A stretch of DNA of 64,000 nucleotides from an uncultured Mucilaginibacter sp. (GCF_946479965.1 NZ_CAMLHX010000008.1:39911-103910); one strand, 5' to 3'. Counted from the stretch's first letter, positions 53,183 to 62,683 are shown. Translations and numbers: made by a program. The notes: a model not told the origin generated them from the letters alone.

Positions 53183-53656
53183 ATGCTTGAACTAACAGAA
53201 TACCAACGCGAGAGATTAGAACTGATTGAACATAAGCTAAAGTTTGTTACGGATAGACCCCTTGTGCTTTGTATTGAAGGCCCTGACAATCTAAAGCCTG
53301 CAAGCCTGTATATGGACGAACTGATTGCGTTGGCAGGCGGGAGGGCGCTTTCTTTTCCTGACGGACAAGACGTGTATGATGCCATTGCCGAGCAGAACCC
53401 CGATATTATAATTGTGATACCTACTGTAGGGTCGGCCGTGAGCGCGATGAGTATGATGCCCGAGTTGTTAAACCAACCCGGTTTTGCTGCTATTAAGGCT
53501 GTAAAAACCAACCGCCTATATATAGTTGACAATGATATCTATACCGACGATGCGTTGGATGTTGTTGATAAAGCGGAACTGCTGGCAGAAATAATTTATC
53601 CAAAACAGTTTATTTTTGGCTACGAAGGCCAGGGCTGGATAAAATTTGGGGTATAG
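53183..53656 (+). CDS. BtuF-like substrate-binding half-protein, cytoplasmic
   Basis: 157 residues from ATG 53183 (GTG at 53168 would add five). The sequence from RPLVLCIEGP through QGWIKF matches the C-terminal lobe of ABC-transporter periplasmic cobalamin/iron-siderophore binding proteins (BtuF/FhuD type), but there is no signal peptide, lipobox or N-terminal lobe. Such orphan lobes may bind a ligand or partner in the cytoplasm. Convergent with a TonB-dependent receptor at 53756, so a shared micronutrient is possible. Confidence 0.6.
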   Translation: MLELTEYQRERLELIEHKLKFVTDRPLVLCIEGPDNLKPASLYMDELIALAGGRALSFPDGQDVYDAIAEQNPDIIIVIPTVGSAVSAMSMMPELLNQPGFAAIKAVKTNRLYIVDNDIYTDDALDVVDKAELLAEIIYPKQFIFGYEGQGWIKFGV

Positions 53657-53707
53657 ATAATAAGCGCGAATTACTGCCGTTTTAAATTGCAGAACCACCT
53701 CTCAAAA

Positions 53708-53747
53708 AGCAATAAGAGGCCCCAATTAATTCGGGCCTCTTATTGCT
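53708..53747. terminator. bidirectional terminator
   Basis: 15-bp perfect stem AGCAATAAGAGGCCC / GGGCCTCTTATTGCT between the convergent half-protein and receptor genes. Confidence 0.9.
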
Positions 53748-53755
53748 AAACCAAT

Positions 53756-55858
53756 CTAAAATATTACGTTCATACCACCGTAGTAGTTACGCGGCGGCGA
53801 CTGGTTGAAGTACCTGTTACCAACGGGGTTAATATCATTACCCAATCCGTAAGCTTTGTTTAAAATGTTGTCTGCTCCGGCAAAAAGTTCTAGCCGGGCC
53901 TTTCCTGAAAGCTTAACCTGCCAGCCCACTCTTGCCTGCAACAAGTCGTAAGGAGCGGAGTAAACGGTATTAGCATCATTCAAAGGGATATAGCTGGTGC
54001 GGTTATACTGCATAAAGACGTACAACGAAGCAGGAAATTTTATCTGTGCGCTTGGCACCAACACGTGCTGCGGTACGCCTGTTAGCCAGTTACCGGTAAA
54101 ATTGGCTGCGCCGGTATTGTAGTTGCCAAATTTAAAGCGGCTGCGGGTGTACGACAGGTTTAACTGTAAGCCACGAATAAAATCATGGTCGTTTTGTTTG
54201 ATGGCCCACCAGGTAGCATATGCTTCTACGCCCAGTTGTTTAGTTTCGCCGGCGTTTAAGAATGTGGCTGTTTCGCCGGGGTTGTTACGTATAACAATGG
54301 CATTGGTAAGGTGATAATAGTAGATAGACGCATCTATCAGCAAGCTCTCATCCTTGGTACGGAACCGGAAACCCGACTCGTAGTTCCAGCCTTGCTGTGG
54401 TTGTAATGCTGTGTTGATCTTATTATCTGTTGAGCGGATCTCGGCAGTAGTTGGAGTGGAGTAGCCTTTACTAACTGATGCCCGCCAAACAAGATCATTT
54501 GTAATTGAGTAAGACAAGGCCACACGCGGCATAAACTGCTGGTCAAACGTGCGCTTGGTAAACGCGCTTTGGTTTGATGGGAATATGTTTTTGAAATTAT
54601 AGCTGTAAAAGTTTAAGCTGGCTGCGGCTTCTGCATGCAGTTTGCCAAAAAATGTGGCCTCGTAACGCGCAAAGAAAAAGTGTTGATCGGTATTCACTTT
54701 ATCCAATGCCTGCGGATTGCCTCTTACGCTTTTATCGTTGTTGTAATTGTTGATGTCAGAATTGGTTTTTTGCCACTCCAAACCCAGGTTGGCCTTCCAG
54801 TCAAAATCTGGTGTTTGATTACCCTTAAGTTCAAAGTACGAACGCATTCCAACAGTACCTTCGTAACGCTGCTCCCAGTTAGTGATAAATGGATTGGAGA
54901 AATTAACATAACTGCCGTAAACGGACAGTACATTACGGAGGTTATCAGTAAGGTGCACTTCGTTAACTGCGCCGCCTAACAGCATTTTGCCGCTTACCTT
55001 TATATCCTGCGTAATAGCGCTTGGCAGGGTAGGCGTAGCCGGCCTTGACTGACGCGGATTAGCAGCCAATTGCGCAGCAGTTAAACCGCCCGGTGTTTGA
55101 TAACCCAGATCTGAGTAAAAGCCTAATATTTTAAGGCTATTAGCTTTACCGTAGCCAATCTTGTCAGACGCTTGCACAAAAATGCGCTGCATATAGCTAT
55201 GATCGCGATAACCGCCATAAGTTTGGTAAGCCTGGCTCAGATTAAACTGATTGCGGCCTTTGGTTTGCTGCGTAGAAAAGTTTTGTTGGAACAATCCGTA
55301 CGAACCGAAGTTAACGCCTGCTTTAACAAAGTTTTGCGTGATGTTGCGGTTTACAGGGCTCAGCAAAACAACACCGCCCGAGTTAGCGCCAAATAAGCTG
55401 CCATCAGGCCCTTTTAATATTTCAACACCTTGTATTGCGTTAAAGTCGAGCGCGTTTAAGTATGAGTTGCCGCCTGCATCGGTAAGCGGGATCTCATCAT
55501 AATAGATCTTAACATCGCGAACACCAAACGGCGAGCGTAATAAACTACCACGAACAGATAAGCGGTAACTGCCCGGCGAGCGCTCTTCCATGCGCACACC
55601 CGGTACGGTATTCATAGCAGGTACCAACGTAGCGGGGGCCTGTAATTGCAATTGCGATGGCGTAATAACACCCACCGAAGCAGGGGTAGTTAGCATTGGC
55701 CGTTCCGAGAGGTAACCCCTGATGGTAAGCTCCTTTATTGTATCAGATTTGGCAATATTATTATTGGTTTGAGCTTTGACGACTGTAACGCCGAAGACCA
55801 AGCCTGAAAGCATAAAAATGTAAAGTCTTTTCACTGTAGGTTGAGTTTGGGTGAGCAA
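53756..55858 (-). CDS. TonB-dependent outer-membrane receptor
   Basis: 700 residues. Signal peptide (hydrophobic part about 11-29), a possible TonB box region (about 38-50), plug domain (about 55-165; APATLVPAMNTVPGVRMEER, RGSLLRSPFGVRDV), and a 22-strand barrel ending in NYYGGMNVIF with terminal Phe. No SusD partner, so not a SusC-type system; length and plug fit siderophore or cobalamin receptors. No B12 riboswitch could be seen upstream. Confidence 0.9.
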   Translation of the reverse strand: MLTQTQPTVKRLYIFMLSGLVFGVTVVKAQTNNNIAKSDTIKELTIRGYLSERPMLTTPASVGVITPSQLQLQAPATLVPAMNTVPGVRMEERSPGSYRLSVRGSLLRSPFGVRDVKIYYDEIPLTDAGGNSYLNALDFNAIQGVEILKGPDGSLFGANSGGVVLLSPVNRNITQNFVKAGVNFGSYGLFQQNFSTQQTKGRNQFNLSQAYQTYGGYRDHSYMQRIFVQASDKIGYGKANSLKILGFYSDLGYQTPGGLTAAQLAANPRQSRPATPTLPSAITQDIKVSGKMLLGGAVNEVHLTDNLRNVLSVYGSYVNFSNPFITNWEQRYEGTVGMRSYFELKGNQTPDFDWKANLGLEWQKTNSDINNYNNDKSVRGNPQALDKVNTDQHFFFARYEATFFGKLHAEAAASLNFYSYNFKNIFPSNQSAFTKRTFDQQFMPRVALSYSITNDLVWRASVSKGYSTPTTAEIRSTDNKINTALQPQQGWNYESGFRFRTKDESLLIDASIYYYHLTNAIVIRNNPGETATFLNAGETKQLGVEAYATWWAIKQNDHDFIRGLQLNLSYTRSRFKFGNYNTGAANFTGNWLTGVPQHVLVPSAQIKFPASLYVFMQYNRTSYIPLNDANTVYSAPYDLLQARVGWQVKLSGKARLELFAGADNILNKAYGLGNDINPVGNRYFNQSPPRNYYGGMNVIF

Positions 55859-55993
55859 AAATATACCTTTTAGCGACTAATAGAATCTAAAATTGTTGTA
55901 AGATATTAGATACAATATATTTTCGGGGATATCTATTAGTTTCTGACACTCCATAAACAATTACCTGCGTCTCCAGCGTTATGCTTAAAGCAC

Positions 55994-56515
55994 TTAAAAC
56001 GATAAGAACTTATCGATCTGCTCATTGGTAAATTTCAAAGTATCCTCTTTGAACAGGTCGCCGGCCTCATTAAATTCTGCCCTGATATTGGGGATATGTA
56101 ATTTTAAAGGCATTACATGCAGGTGCATATAATGGCACACGCCGGTAAAATGATCAATGCCGCGTATGTTACCATATTTGCCCGATGACAGGCCCACAAG
56201 CGCCGCTTTTTTCTCGTAAAAGCTTTGCGGAAACGCGCAGGCATCAATAAAAAACTTAAGTATGCCGGGGAAACTGCCGTTGTATTCGGGTATGATGAAT
56301 AGGAATTTTTCGGTGGCCGAAACGCGCTGTTGTATCTGCTCAAACCCGGGGTTGGGTTTGCCATACATCGTGGTCTCGATCAGGTTGCCGGGCAGTTCGG
56401 TCATTGAAAGTATGTCCGCCTCAATGCCATTTTCGCCCAACTTTTTTTGATAATATAAAGCCAGTTTATAAGTTGAGCTGCCCGGGCGGTTGGTAGATGA
56501 TATGATAGTTATCAT
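55994..56515 (-). CDS. NADPH-dependent FMN reductase
   Basis: 173 residues. Flavodoxin-like fold with phosphate loop ISSTNRPGSSTYKLA and the PEYNGSFPGILK motif. Reduces FMN or quinones with NAD(P)H. Monocistronic. Confidence 0.88.
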   Translation of the reverse strand: MITIISSTNRPGSSTYKLALYYQKKLGENGIEADILSMTELPGNLIETTMYGKPNPGFEQIQQRVSATEKFLFIIPEYNGSFPGILKFFIDACAFPQSFYEKKAALVGLSSGKYGNIRGIDHFTGVCHYMHLHVMPLKLHIPNIRAEFNEAGDLFKEDTLKFTNEQIDKFLSF

Positions 56516-56525
56516 TTTTTTAATG

Positions 56526-56585
56526 AGTGAATGAGTGAGTTAGTGAATGAGTGATTAGTAACATTCACTAACTCACTCATTCACT
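56526..56585. repeat. 24-bp inverted repeat built of GTGA heptamers
   Basis: AGTGAATGAGTGAGTTAGTG.. (56526-56549) is perfectly inverted at 56562-56585 around a 12-base loop. It lies 170 bases before parA. No T-run, so not an obvious terminator. Confidence 0.65.
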
Positions 56586-56749
56586 AATTCACTCACTAAT
56601 ATGTTTGTAAATTGCCAAAACCTGTGGATTTTGCGTTGGTTTAAATCCGTATCTTAGCGCCTGCTTTAAAAAAGTTTTCCGAAGGTAGAAATTTATATCG
56701 CTACTTTTCGTTGTTATAACCACAGTTTACACAAATTTGAATATCTGTA

Positions 56750-57553
56750 ATGAGTAAAATTATTGCTTTAGCCAACCAGAAAGGCGGCGTGGGTAAAACC
56801 ACATCATCCATCAATCTGGCGGCAAGCCTGGCTGTGCTTGAATATAAAACATTGCTGGTTGATGCCGACCCGCAGGCCAACTCAACATCAGGCATCGGGT
56901 TTGACCCGCGCAACGTAAAAAACAGTATTTACGAGTGCATAATTAACCAGGTTGATCCGCATAAAGCTATCATTAAAACTGAGACACCTAATTTGGACCT
57001 GTTGCCTGCGCATATAGACCTGGTGGGTGCCGAAATTGAGATGATAAACCTGGAGAGCCGCGAGTACAGAATGCGCGAGGTGTTTGCCCAGATAAGAGAT
57101 GAATATGATTTTATTATAATTGATTGTTCGCCATCATTGGGCCTTATTACCGTTAACGCTTTAACCGCCGCCGACTCTGTTATTATACCCGTGCAATGCG
57201 AGTATTTCGCGTTAGAAGGTTTGGGTAAATTGTTAAACACTGTAAAAATTGTACAGAACCGTTTAAATACCAATTTAAAAATAGAAGGCATTTTATTAAC
57301 CATGTACGATGTAAGGCTACGCCTATCCAACCAGGTGGTTGAAGAGGTGCGCTCACATTTTGAAGACATGGTATTTGAAACCATAATACAGCGTAATACC
57401 CGCCTTAGCGAAGCGCCAAGCTTTGGCCTGTCGGTTATTATGCATGATGCTAACTCAAAAGGCGCTATTAATTACCTTAACCTGGCCCGCGAGATATTGC
57501 GCAAAAATGGCCTTGTAAAAGATGCTGTAGAGCAAACTACCGAAACCGTATAA
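56750..57553 (+). CDS. parA: chromosome partitioning ATPase ParA (Soj)
   Basis: 267 residues. Deviant Walker A KGGVGKTTSSINLAA, Walker B FIIIDCSP. The ParA ATPase moves ParB-parS complexes in chromosome segregation. Two bases before parB. The parA-parB-DUF5683-dapB-lepB order is a recurrent Bacteroidota arrangement. Confidence 0.95.
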   Translation: MSKIIALANQKGGVGKTTSSINLAASLAVLEYKTLLVDADPQANSTSGIGFDPRNVKNSIYECIINQVDPHKAIIKTETPNLDLLPAHIDLVGAEIEMINLESREYRMREVFAQIRDEYDFIIIDCSPSLGLITVNALTAADSVIIPVQCEYFALEGLGKLLNTVKIVQNRLNTNLKIEGILLTMYDVRLRLSNQVVEEVRSHFEDMVFETIIQRNTRLSEAPSFGLSVIMHDANSKGAINYLNLAREILRKNGLVKDAVEQTTETV

Positions 57554-57555
57554 CA

Positions 57556-58467
57556 ATGAGCGCAGAAAAAAGAAGAGCATTAGGAAAAGGGTTAAGCGCG
57601 TTGTTAAATGACAGTGACGATGTACTCCCTTATAAAAGAAGTAATAACACAACCACTACCGAGCACGAGGTAAACAGCCCAGGATCGGTAAACGAAATAA
57701 AGCTGGATGAGATTGAGGTTAACCCGTTTCAGCCACGTACTGATTTTGATGAAACCGCTTTAGGCGAACTGGCCGACTCAATAAAGCTGCAAGGCCTTAT
57801 ACAGCCCATAACAGTTAGGCGGGTTAACGCGCATAGCTACCAGTTGATATCGGGCGAGCGCAGGTTAAGGGCATCGAAAATTGCGGGACTTAAAAGTATA
57901 CCGGCCTACGTGCGTACCGCTAACGACCAGCAGATGCTGGAGATGGCCCTGATAGAGAACATTCAGCGCGAAAATCTCAACGCTATTGAAGTTGCCTTGA
58001 GCTTTCAGCGGATGCTGGATGAGTGCAGCCTTAAGCAGGAAGAGTTAGGCGATCGCGTTAGCAAAAACAGATCAACAGTAAATAATTACCTGCGCTTGCT
58101 TAAACTGCCACCGGCTATTCAGGCTGCCATACGCGACGGCGGCATAACCATGGGCCACGCCCGTGCCTTAATAACCGTTGACGACCCGGCACAGCAGTTG
58201 TATATTTTCAAACAGATAATACAGCAAGGTTTATCGGTTAGAAAGGTAGAAGAAATTGTTCGCGATCTGCAAAGATCGAAAACAAAAAAGGAAGGCAAGC
58301 AGCCCGAACCTATGTCGTTCCAGGTACAAAAAATACAGGATGATCTTGCATCAAAGTTCAGCACCAAGGTAAGGTTGAAAATGAACGCGCAGGGTAATGG
58401 CAGCATAGAGATTCCTTTCCTGTCAGAAGAAGATCTTAACCGCATTCTTGAAATGCTTGATTGGTAA
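57556..58467 (+). CDS. parB: chromosome partitioning protein ParB (Spo0J)
   Basis: 303 residues. ParBc CTPase domain with NPFQPR and GERRLRASK, HTH region (SKNRSTVNNYLRLLKLPPAI), and a C-terminal dimerisation domain. Binds parS sites; no parS was recognised within this window. Overlap-free, one base before the next gene. Confidence 0.95.
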   Translation: MSAEKRRALGKGLSALLNDSDDVLPYKRSNNTTTTEHEVNSPGSVNEIKLDEIEVNPFQPRTDFDETALGELADSIKLQGLIQPITVRRVNAHSYQLISGERRLRASKIAGLKSIPAYVRTANDQQMLEMALIENIQRENLNAIEVALSFQRMLDECSLKQEELGDRVSKNRSTVNNYLRLLKLPPAIQAAIRDGGITMGHARALITVDDPAQQLYIFKQIIQQGLSVRKVEEIVRDLQRSKTKKEGKQPEPMSFQVQKIQDDLASKFSTKVRLKMNAQGNGSIEIPFLSEEDLNRILEMLDW

Positions 58468-58468
58468 A

Positions 58469-59152
58469 ATGCAAAGAACGGTTTTAACGTTTTTAATAGT
58501 TTTTGGATTGATGGGCGCGGCACGTGCGCAACGACCGGATTTTAGCGGACCCAAATCTAAGGCCGACAGCGTTAAGGCCAAAGCTGATTCGCTTAAGTCA
58601 AAGGTTTTTTCTCCAAGTATTGTCGACGAAAAAATATATCATCCGGATAGTACACACAGTCCGCGCAAGGCCGTTTTTCACTCGTTAATGATACCGGGCT
58701 GGGGGCAGGCCTATAACCACAAATGGTGGAAAGTGCCTATTGCTTACGGTGCCCTGGGCCTTATTGGCTGGGCTTACGCTTTTAATCAGAAATACTATAA
58801 AGAAAATCTCACTATAGCGCAATACCGCAAAAGGGGCTATGTACCAACGCCCGAGGACGCCTATTACGAAACCTACCAGCAATATGCACTGTATGGTTAT
58901 TCTGACCAAACCATTACCGAAGCAGTAAGGGGCTACCGTCGCTATCGCGATCTGAGCGTTTTGGGCTTTGTGGGGATGTGGGGCATACAAATTATTGACG
59001 CTTATATTGATGCCAAGTTTATCCATTCCTATTCTATGGATAGTAATCTGTCCTTCAGAGTAACACCACAGTTAATGACGCAGCCTATGTATGCTTATGG
59101 TATTCAGAGTGCTTATGTTCCGGGTTTAAAAGTTACCTTTACCCTCAGATAA
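58469..59152 (+). CDS. DUF5683 membrane protein
   Basis: 227 residues from ATG 58469, one base after the parB stop. Signal peptide (about 1-20), then a Lys/Ala/Asp-rich stretch (SKADSVKAKADSLKS), then SLMIPGWGQAYNHKWWKVPI and two hydrophobic segments, the DUF5683 pattern. Function unknown; constant neighbour of parB in Bacteroidota. Confidence 0.85.
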   Translation: MQRTVLTFLIVFGLMGAARAQRPDFSGPKSKADSVKAKADSLKSKVFSPSIVDEKIYHPDSTHSPRKAVFHSLMIPGWGQAYNHKWWKVPIAYGALGLIGWAYAFNQKYYKENLTIAQYRKRGYVPTPEDAYYETYQQYALYGYSDQTITEAVRGYRRYRDLSVLGFVGMWGIQIIDAYIDAKFIHSYSMDSNLSFRVTPQLMTQPMYAYGIQSAYVPGLKVTFTLR

Positions 59153-59203
59153 AATTTCAATCCAATTAAAACCTCCTTTTTTACACATAAAGGTTAACAC
59201 AAA

Positions 59204-59962
59204 ATGAAAATTGCATTATTAGGCTACGGAAAAATGGGTAAGATCATAGAAAAGATCGCCACAGACCGTAAGCACGAAATTGTTTTAAAAATAGATCACG
59301 ATAATTTAAACGACTTAACCGCAGAGAACCTGCAAAAGGCTGACGTTGCAATAGAGTTCAGTACCCCCGGTACCGCCCTTGCAAACATCACCCAAAGCCT
59401 TAATGCGGGTGTGCCCATTGTGGTGGGTACCACAGGATGGCACGACAGCCTGCCCGCAATAAAGCAACGTTGCGAACAGGAGGGACTATCGTTTATATAC
59501 GGCACCAATTTTAGCGTTGGCGTAAACATATTCTTCCATGTAAATAAAATGCTCGCCAAAATAATGAACGGGTACAGTTATTATGATGTGCAGGTAGAAG
59601 AGATCCATCATACCCAAAAGCTGGATTCGCCAAGCGGCACTGCCATTACCATTGCCGAAGGTATTATTGACAACCTTGATGCTAAAAAGCAATGGGTAAA
59701 TATTTTAACCGCCGAGGGCCTGGAGGGAACGGACCAAGCAACTGCTGATGAAGTTTTAATAGAATCATACCGTATTGACAGCGTGCCGGGCACGCATACG
59801 GTTATATACGATTCGGAAGTAGACTCAATAGAATTTAAACATACCGCCCACAACCGCAACGGCTTCGCTTTAGGCGCTGTTATGGCGGCCGAATGGATAC
59901 AGAATAAGAAAGGATTTTATTCGGTAGAAGATATGTTTGATTTTACCCTAAATAATAGATAA
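59204..59962 (+). CDS. dapB: 4-hydroxy-tetrahydrodipicolinate reductase
   Basis: 252 residues. NAD(P) motif GYGKMGKII, GTTGWHD, and the catalytic EIHHTQKLDSPSGTA block. Lysine and meso-diaminopimelate pathway enzyme. Confidence 0.95.
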   Translation: MKIALLGYGKMGKIIEKIATDRKHEIVLKIDHDNLNDLTAENLQKADVAIEFSTPGTALANITQSLNAGVPIVVGTTGWHDSLPAIKQRCEQEGLSFIYGTNFSVGVNIFFHVNKMLAKIMNGYSYYDVQVEEIHHTQKLDSPSGTAITIAEGIIDNLDAKKQWVNILTAEGLEGTDQATADEVLIESYRIDSVPGTHTVIYDSEVDSIEFKHTAHNRNGFALGAVMAAEWIQNKKGFYSVEDMFDFTLNNR

Positions 59963-59987
59963 CATTGACACGATATTTTAAAAACAA

Positions 59988-61115
59988 ATGAACTGGAAAT
60001 TCTGGAACAGAAAAAAAACTAAAACTGCCGATAAAAAGAAAAAAAGCACCACCCGCGAGTGGACCGATGCCATCATCTTTGCCGTTATAGCTGCAACCTT
60101 AATACGTACCTTTTTTATTGAGGCCTATACCATACCTACACCATCAATGGAGCGCTCGCTGTTAGTTGGCGACTTTTTGTTTGTAAGTAAGTTAAATTAT
60201 GGTCCGCGTACACCCATGACGCCTATCGCGTTTCCGTTTGCGCACCATACCATGCCTATCATCAATACCAAGGCTTATTGGGACGGCTGGGAGTTAGGCT
60301 ATCATCGCCTGCCCGGCTTAAGCAGTATAAAACGCCAGGATGTGGTGGTGTTTAACTACCCAATGGAGGCAGATTCGCCTTATTTGCGCCCTGTGGATAA
60401 GCGCGAAAACTACATTAAACGTTGTATAGGCATTGCCGGCGATACCGTGAAATTAATAGACGCGCAGGTGTACATTAACGGCAAAGCCGTTGAAGATAAG
60501 CCTGGTCAGCAGATAGATTATGATATAACTACCAGTGGTGTTGATATTAACCCGGAAGTATTGCGCGAGTTGCACGTTTCTAACTACGAAGGCAACCCGT
60601 ATTATACCATGACCAAAGAGGCTGCCAATACCATAAAAGGTTATTCAAATGTAACATCAATAAAGCCGAGAATACAGCCAAAAATTGGTGGCATAGGAGG
60701 AGACCTTAATGTTTTCCCGGTAGACTACGCGCACCCTCAAGACCATAAATTTGGCTGGAACGTAGATAATTTTGGTCCGGTTATCATCCCTAAAAAAGGC
60801 TGGACAGTTAAATTAGATAGTTTAACACTGCCAATTTACCGCCGCGCTATTACCGTTTATGAAGGTAATACTTTAGTGGAGAAAGGAAGCGATATCCTGA
60901 TCAACGGTAAAAAGACAGACAGCTATACCTTTAAAATGGATTATTACTGGATGATGGGCGATAACCGCCATGATTCATTGGATTCGCGTTTCTGGGGCTT
61001 TGTTCCCGAAGATCATATTGTGGGTAAAGCCTTGTTCATTTGGATGAGTTGGGATAGCGAAGGATCTTTCTTTAGCAAAATACGCTGGAGCAGGTTGTTT
61101 AGAGGGATAGATTAG
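59988..61115 (+). CDS. lepB: signal peptidase I
   Basis: 375 residues, longer than E. coli-type because of an insertion between the catalytic boxes, as usual in Bacteroidota. N-terminal membrane helix (about 27-45), catalytic Ser53 (TPSMERSLLVGD) and Lys144 (NYIKRCIGIAGD), box E MMGDNRHDSLDSR. Removes signal peptides of secreted proteins. Confidence 0.95.
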   Translation: MNWKFWNRKKTKTADKKKKSTTREWTDAIIFAVIAATLIRTFFIEAYTIPTPSMERSLLVGDFLFVSKLNYGPRTPMTPIAFPFAHHTMPIINTKAYWDGWELGYHRLPGLSSIKRQDVVVFNYPMEADSPYLRPVDKRENYIKRCIGIAGDTVKLIDAQVYINGKAVEDKPGQQIDYDITTSGVDINPEVLRELHVSNYEGNPYYTMTKEAANTIKGYSNVTSIKPRIQPKIGGIGGDLNVFPVDYAHPQDHKFGWNVDNFGPVIIPKKGWTVKLDSLTLPIYRRAITVYEGNTLVEKGSDILINGKKTDSYTFKMDYYWMMGDNRHDSLDSRFWGFVPEDHIVGKALFIWMSWDSEGSFFSKIRWSRLFRGID

Positions 61116-61154
61116 CCCTCTAACCCCCTAAAGGGGGAACTTAAAGAATATTTG

Positions 61155-61183
61155 AGCCTTACGGGATACCGTGGGGCTTTTTG
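61155..61183 (+). terminator. terminator of the lepB operon
   Basis: AGCCTTACGG pairs with CCGTGGGGCT (two G-U pairs), then a T-run. Confidence 0.7.
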
Positions 61184-61217
61184 TTGGAAAGTAACAGGAG
61201 AAGAAGATTTTCTAAGT

Positions 61218-61247
61218 GTTAGTCCGGATTTATAATCCCGGACTAAC
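61218..61247. repeat. AGTCCGG hairpin repeat
   Basis: GTTAGTCCGG / CCGGACTAAC, a perfect 10-bp hairpin; matches the right halves of 61487-61537 and 62631-62683. Confidence 0.75.
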
Positions 61248-61252
61248 AAAGC

Positions 61253-61454
61253 GGCGGATTTGCAATTACGAGTGTTCGGAAGATTTAAAAAGAAGAGGTG
61301 GGCGGTGCGATTCCCTCCCTTGGGAGGGCGTAGGGAGGGGTTTAGCCGCCTTGTTAAACCCCTTCCCGCCATTTCACAGCCCGCCGCACCCTTCCCCGAG
61401 GAAGGAGTTTTGATAGCAACCAATCTTCCGAACACTCGTAATTTGCAATCCGCG
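61253..61454. mobile_element. 200-bp element with about 33-bp inverted ends
   Basis: The ends share TACGAGTGTTCGGAAGATT with its inverse AATCTTCCGAACACTCGTA and GCGGATT/AATCCGC. The centre is GC-rich and contains CCCTTCCC and GGGAGGG blocks. MITE-like; no coding. Confidence 0.65.
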
Positions 61455-61486
61455 TAGAAAAATTCTTACATTTAGATATGGGCCTC

Positions 61487-61537
61487 GGGGATTGCTAATC
61501 CCTGAAATATAAGTCCTGGATTATAAATCCGGACTAA
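61487..61537. repeat. GGGATT / AGTCC double-hairpin repeat, left copy
   Basis: GGGGATTGCTAATCCC, then AGTCCTGGATTATAAATCCG and GACT. Two adjacent hairpins; same order at 62631-62683. Confidence 0.75.
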
Positions 61538-61561
61538 CCTGAAAATCACTAATATTCCAAA

Positions 61562-62494
61562 ATGAAAACATTACTGATTACGTTCTTATTTGTTGCTTCG
61601 GGTTTTTTTGAAGGGTTTTGTGACGAGGTCCCATCTTCTTCCAAATTTATTAATCTTAAATACGATTTTAAAAAGAATGTCCCAATTGCTTTAAAAGTTG
61701 CTCGATCGGGCGATTTATTTGTTGGGGATGGGCAATCGATTTACAGATTTAATTCTAGTGGTGCCTTTATGGCTAAATCTAACGTTGGGGCCATCATATC
61801 TCGAGACCTTCATTACATCGATTTTTATGTTGATAATGAAGATGAAAATCTAATTTATGTTGCGGCTTTTAAAAAGTTAATAGGATTTAACTTTAAAACA
61901 AAGCAAAAGACATTCGAAGCTTCTTTCCCTGGCTCTAGTATAAACTTTGCGAACAGCAAATTTTATACTCAATATCAACAATATGATGAAAAAAATAATA
62001 TCGTATTAAATAAAATATGGGTTATGGATATGACTGGAAAAGGGTGGCCGTACGCATCCAAAGTAGACTTTTCCGGTGAAAATTTCCAAATAGTAAATAC
62101 TGACTTATTTATTCTCAACGCTGACAGCACTTTGTATAAGATATCGACGATCACAAGCTCTCTTACCAGAATAGCCAAAATAAAATTGCCGTATGATTCT
62201 CCGGTAATTTTTTTAGGCTCCTTACAAAGGAAGTATCTTTACAAAATACACGATTACAAGTTGAAGATAGATTATATATACGTCTTCGATGAACATTTTC
62301 GATTTTTAAAAAAAGAAGCAGTCCCGTTGGCTTACCGCGATATTTCTAAAAGTTTTAGAGAATATGAAAATGGCGATTGGCTTGCCGATTATCCATCAGG
62401 GAATATTTATACGTATAACGGCAGTGATATTTACCTGATGCGAAGTACGATAAAAGGAACGTTTATATACAAGTTGTCTGAAATGATAAAATAG
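61562..62494 (+). CDS. secreted protein, unknown function
   Basis: 310 residues with signal peptide (about 1-20). The rest is beta-rich with an alternation of short strands and turns that might be a beta-propeller (GDLFVGDGQSIYRFN, NLIYVAAFKKLIGF, IWVMDMTGKGWPY). AT-rich compared with the housekeeping genes upstream. Flanked on both sides by the double-hairpin repeat, which may mark a mobile cassette. Confidence 0.6.
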   Translation: MKTLLITFLFVASGFFEGFCDEVPSSSKFINLKYDFKKNVPIALKVARSGDLFVGDGQSIYRFNSSGAFMAKSNVGAIISRDLHYIDFYVDNEDENLIYVAAFKKLIGFNFKTKQKTFEASFPGSSINFANSKFYTQYQQYDEKNNIVLNKIWVMDMTGKGWPYASKVDFSGENFQIVNTDLFILNADSTLYKISTITSSLTRIAKIKLPYDSPVIFLGSLQRKYLYKIHDYKLKIDYIYVFDEHFRFLKKEAVPLAYRDISKSFREYENGDWLADYPSGNIYTYNGSDIYLMRSTIKGTFIYKLSEMIK

Positions 62495-62630
62495 TCTCCG
62501 CTGCCAGTAGTGTTCGCCGCCTCGCTGTGCGAATGTCTGCGACTTCGCAGGACTATGTAATGAAGCGATGAGCAAAGCTCGATAGTGGTGCTTGAGGTTA
62601 TAGTGCTTGAAGATACTAATACCAGGTTAC

Positions 62631-62683
62631 GGGGATTGCAAATCCCCTGAAATTTAAGTCCAGGATTGTAAATCCGGACTAAC
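62631..62683. repeat. GGGATT / AGTCC double-hairpin repeat, right copy
   Basis: GGGGATTGCAAATCCCC, then AGTCCAGGATTGTAAATCCG and GACTAAC. Closely matches 61487-61537. Confidence 0.75.

Larger units (their letters stand above)
61116..61561. other. gene-free stretch of terminator, inverted-repeat element and hairpin repeats
   Basis: Contains the lepB terminator (61155-61183), a double-palindrome repeat half (61218-61247), a 200-bp inverted-repeat element (61253-61454), and a full GGGATT/AGTCC repeat (61487-61537). No gene. Confidence 0.7.

Noticed and set aside
55859..55993. Possible cobalamin riboswitch upstream of the TonB-dependent receptor
   Set aside because: No conserved B12-box-like sequence is visible in the short leader.
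56600..58467. parS site near parAB
   Set aside because: No TGTTTCACGTGAAACA-like palindrome was seen.
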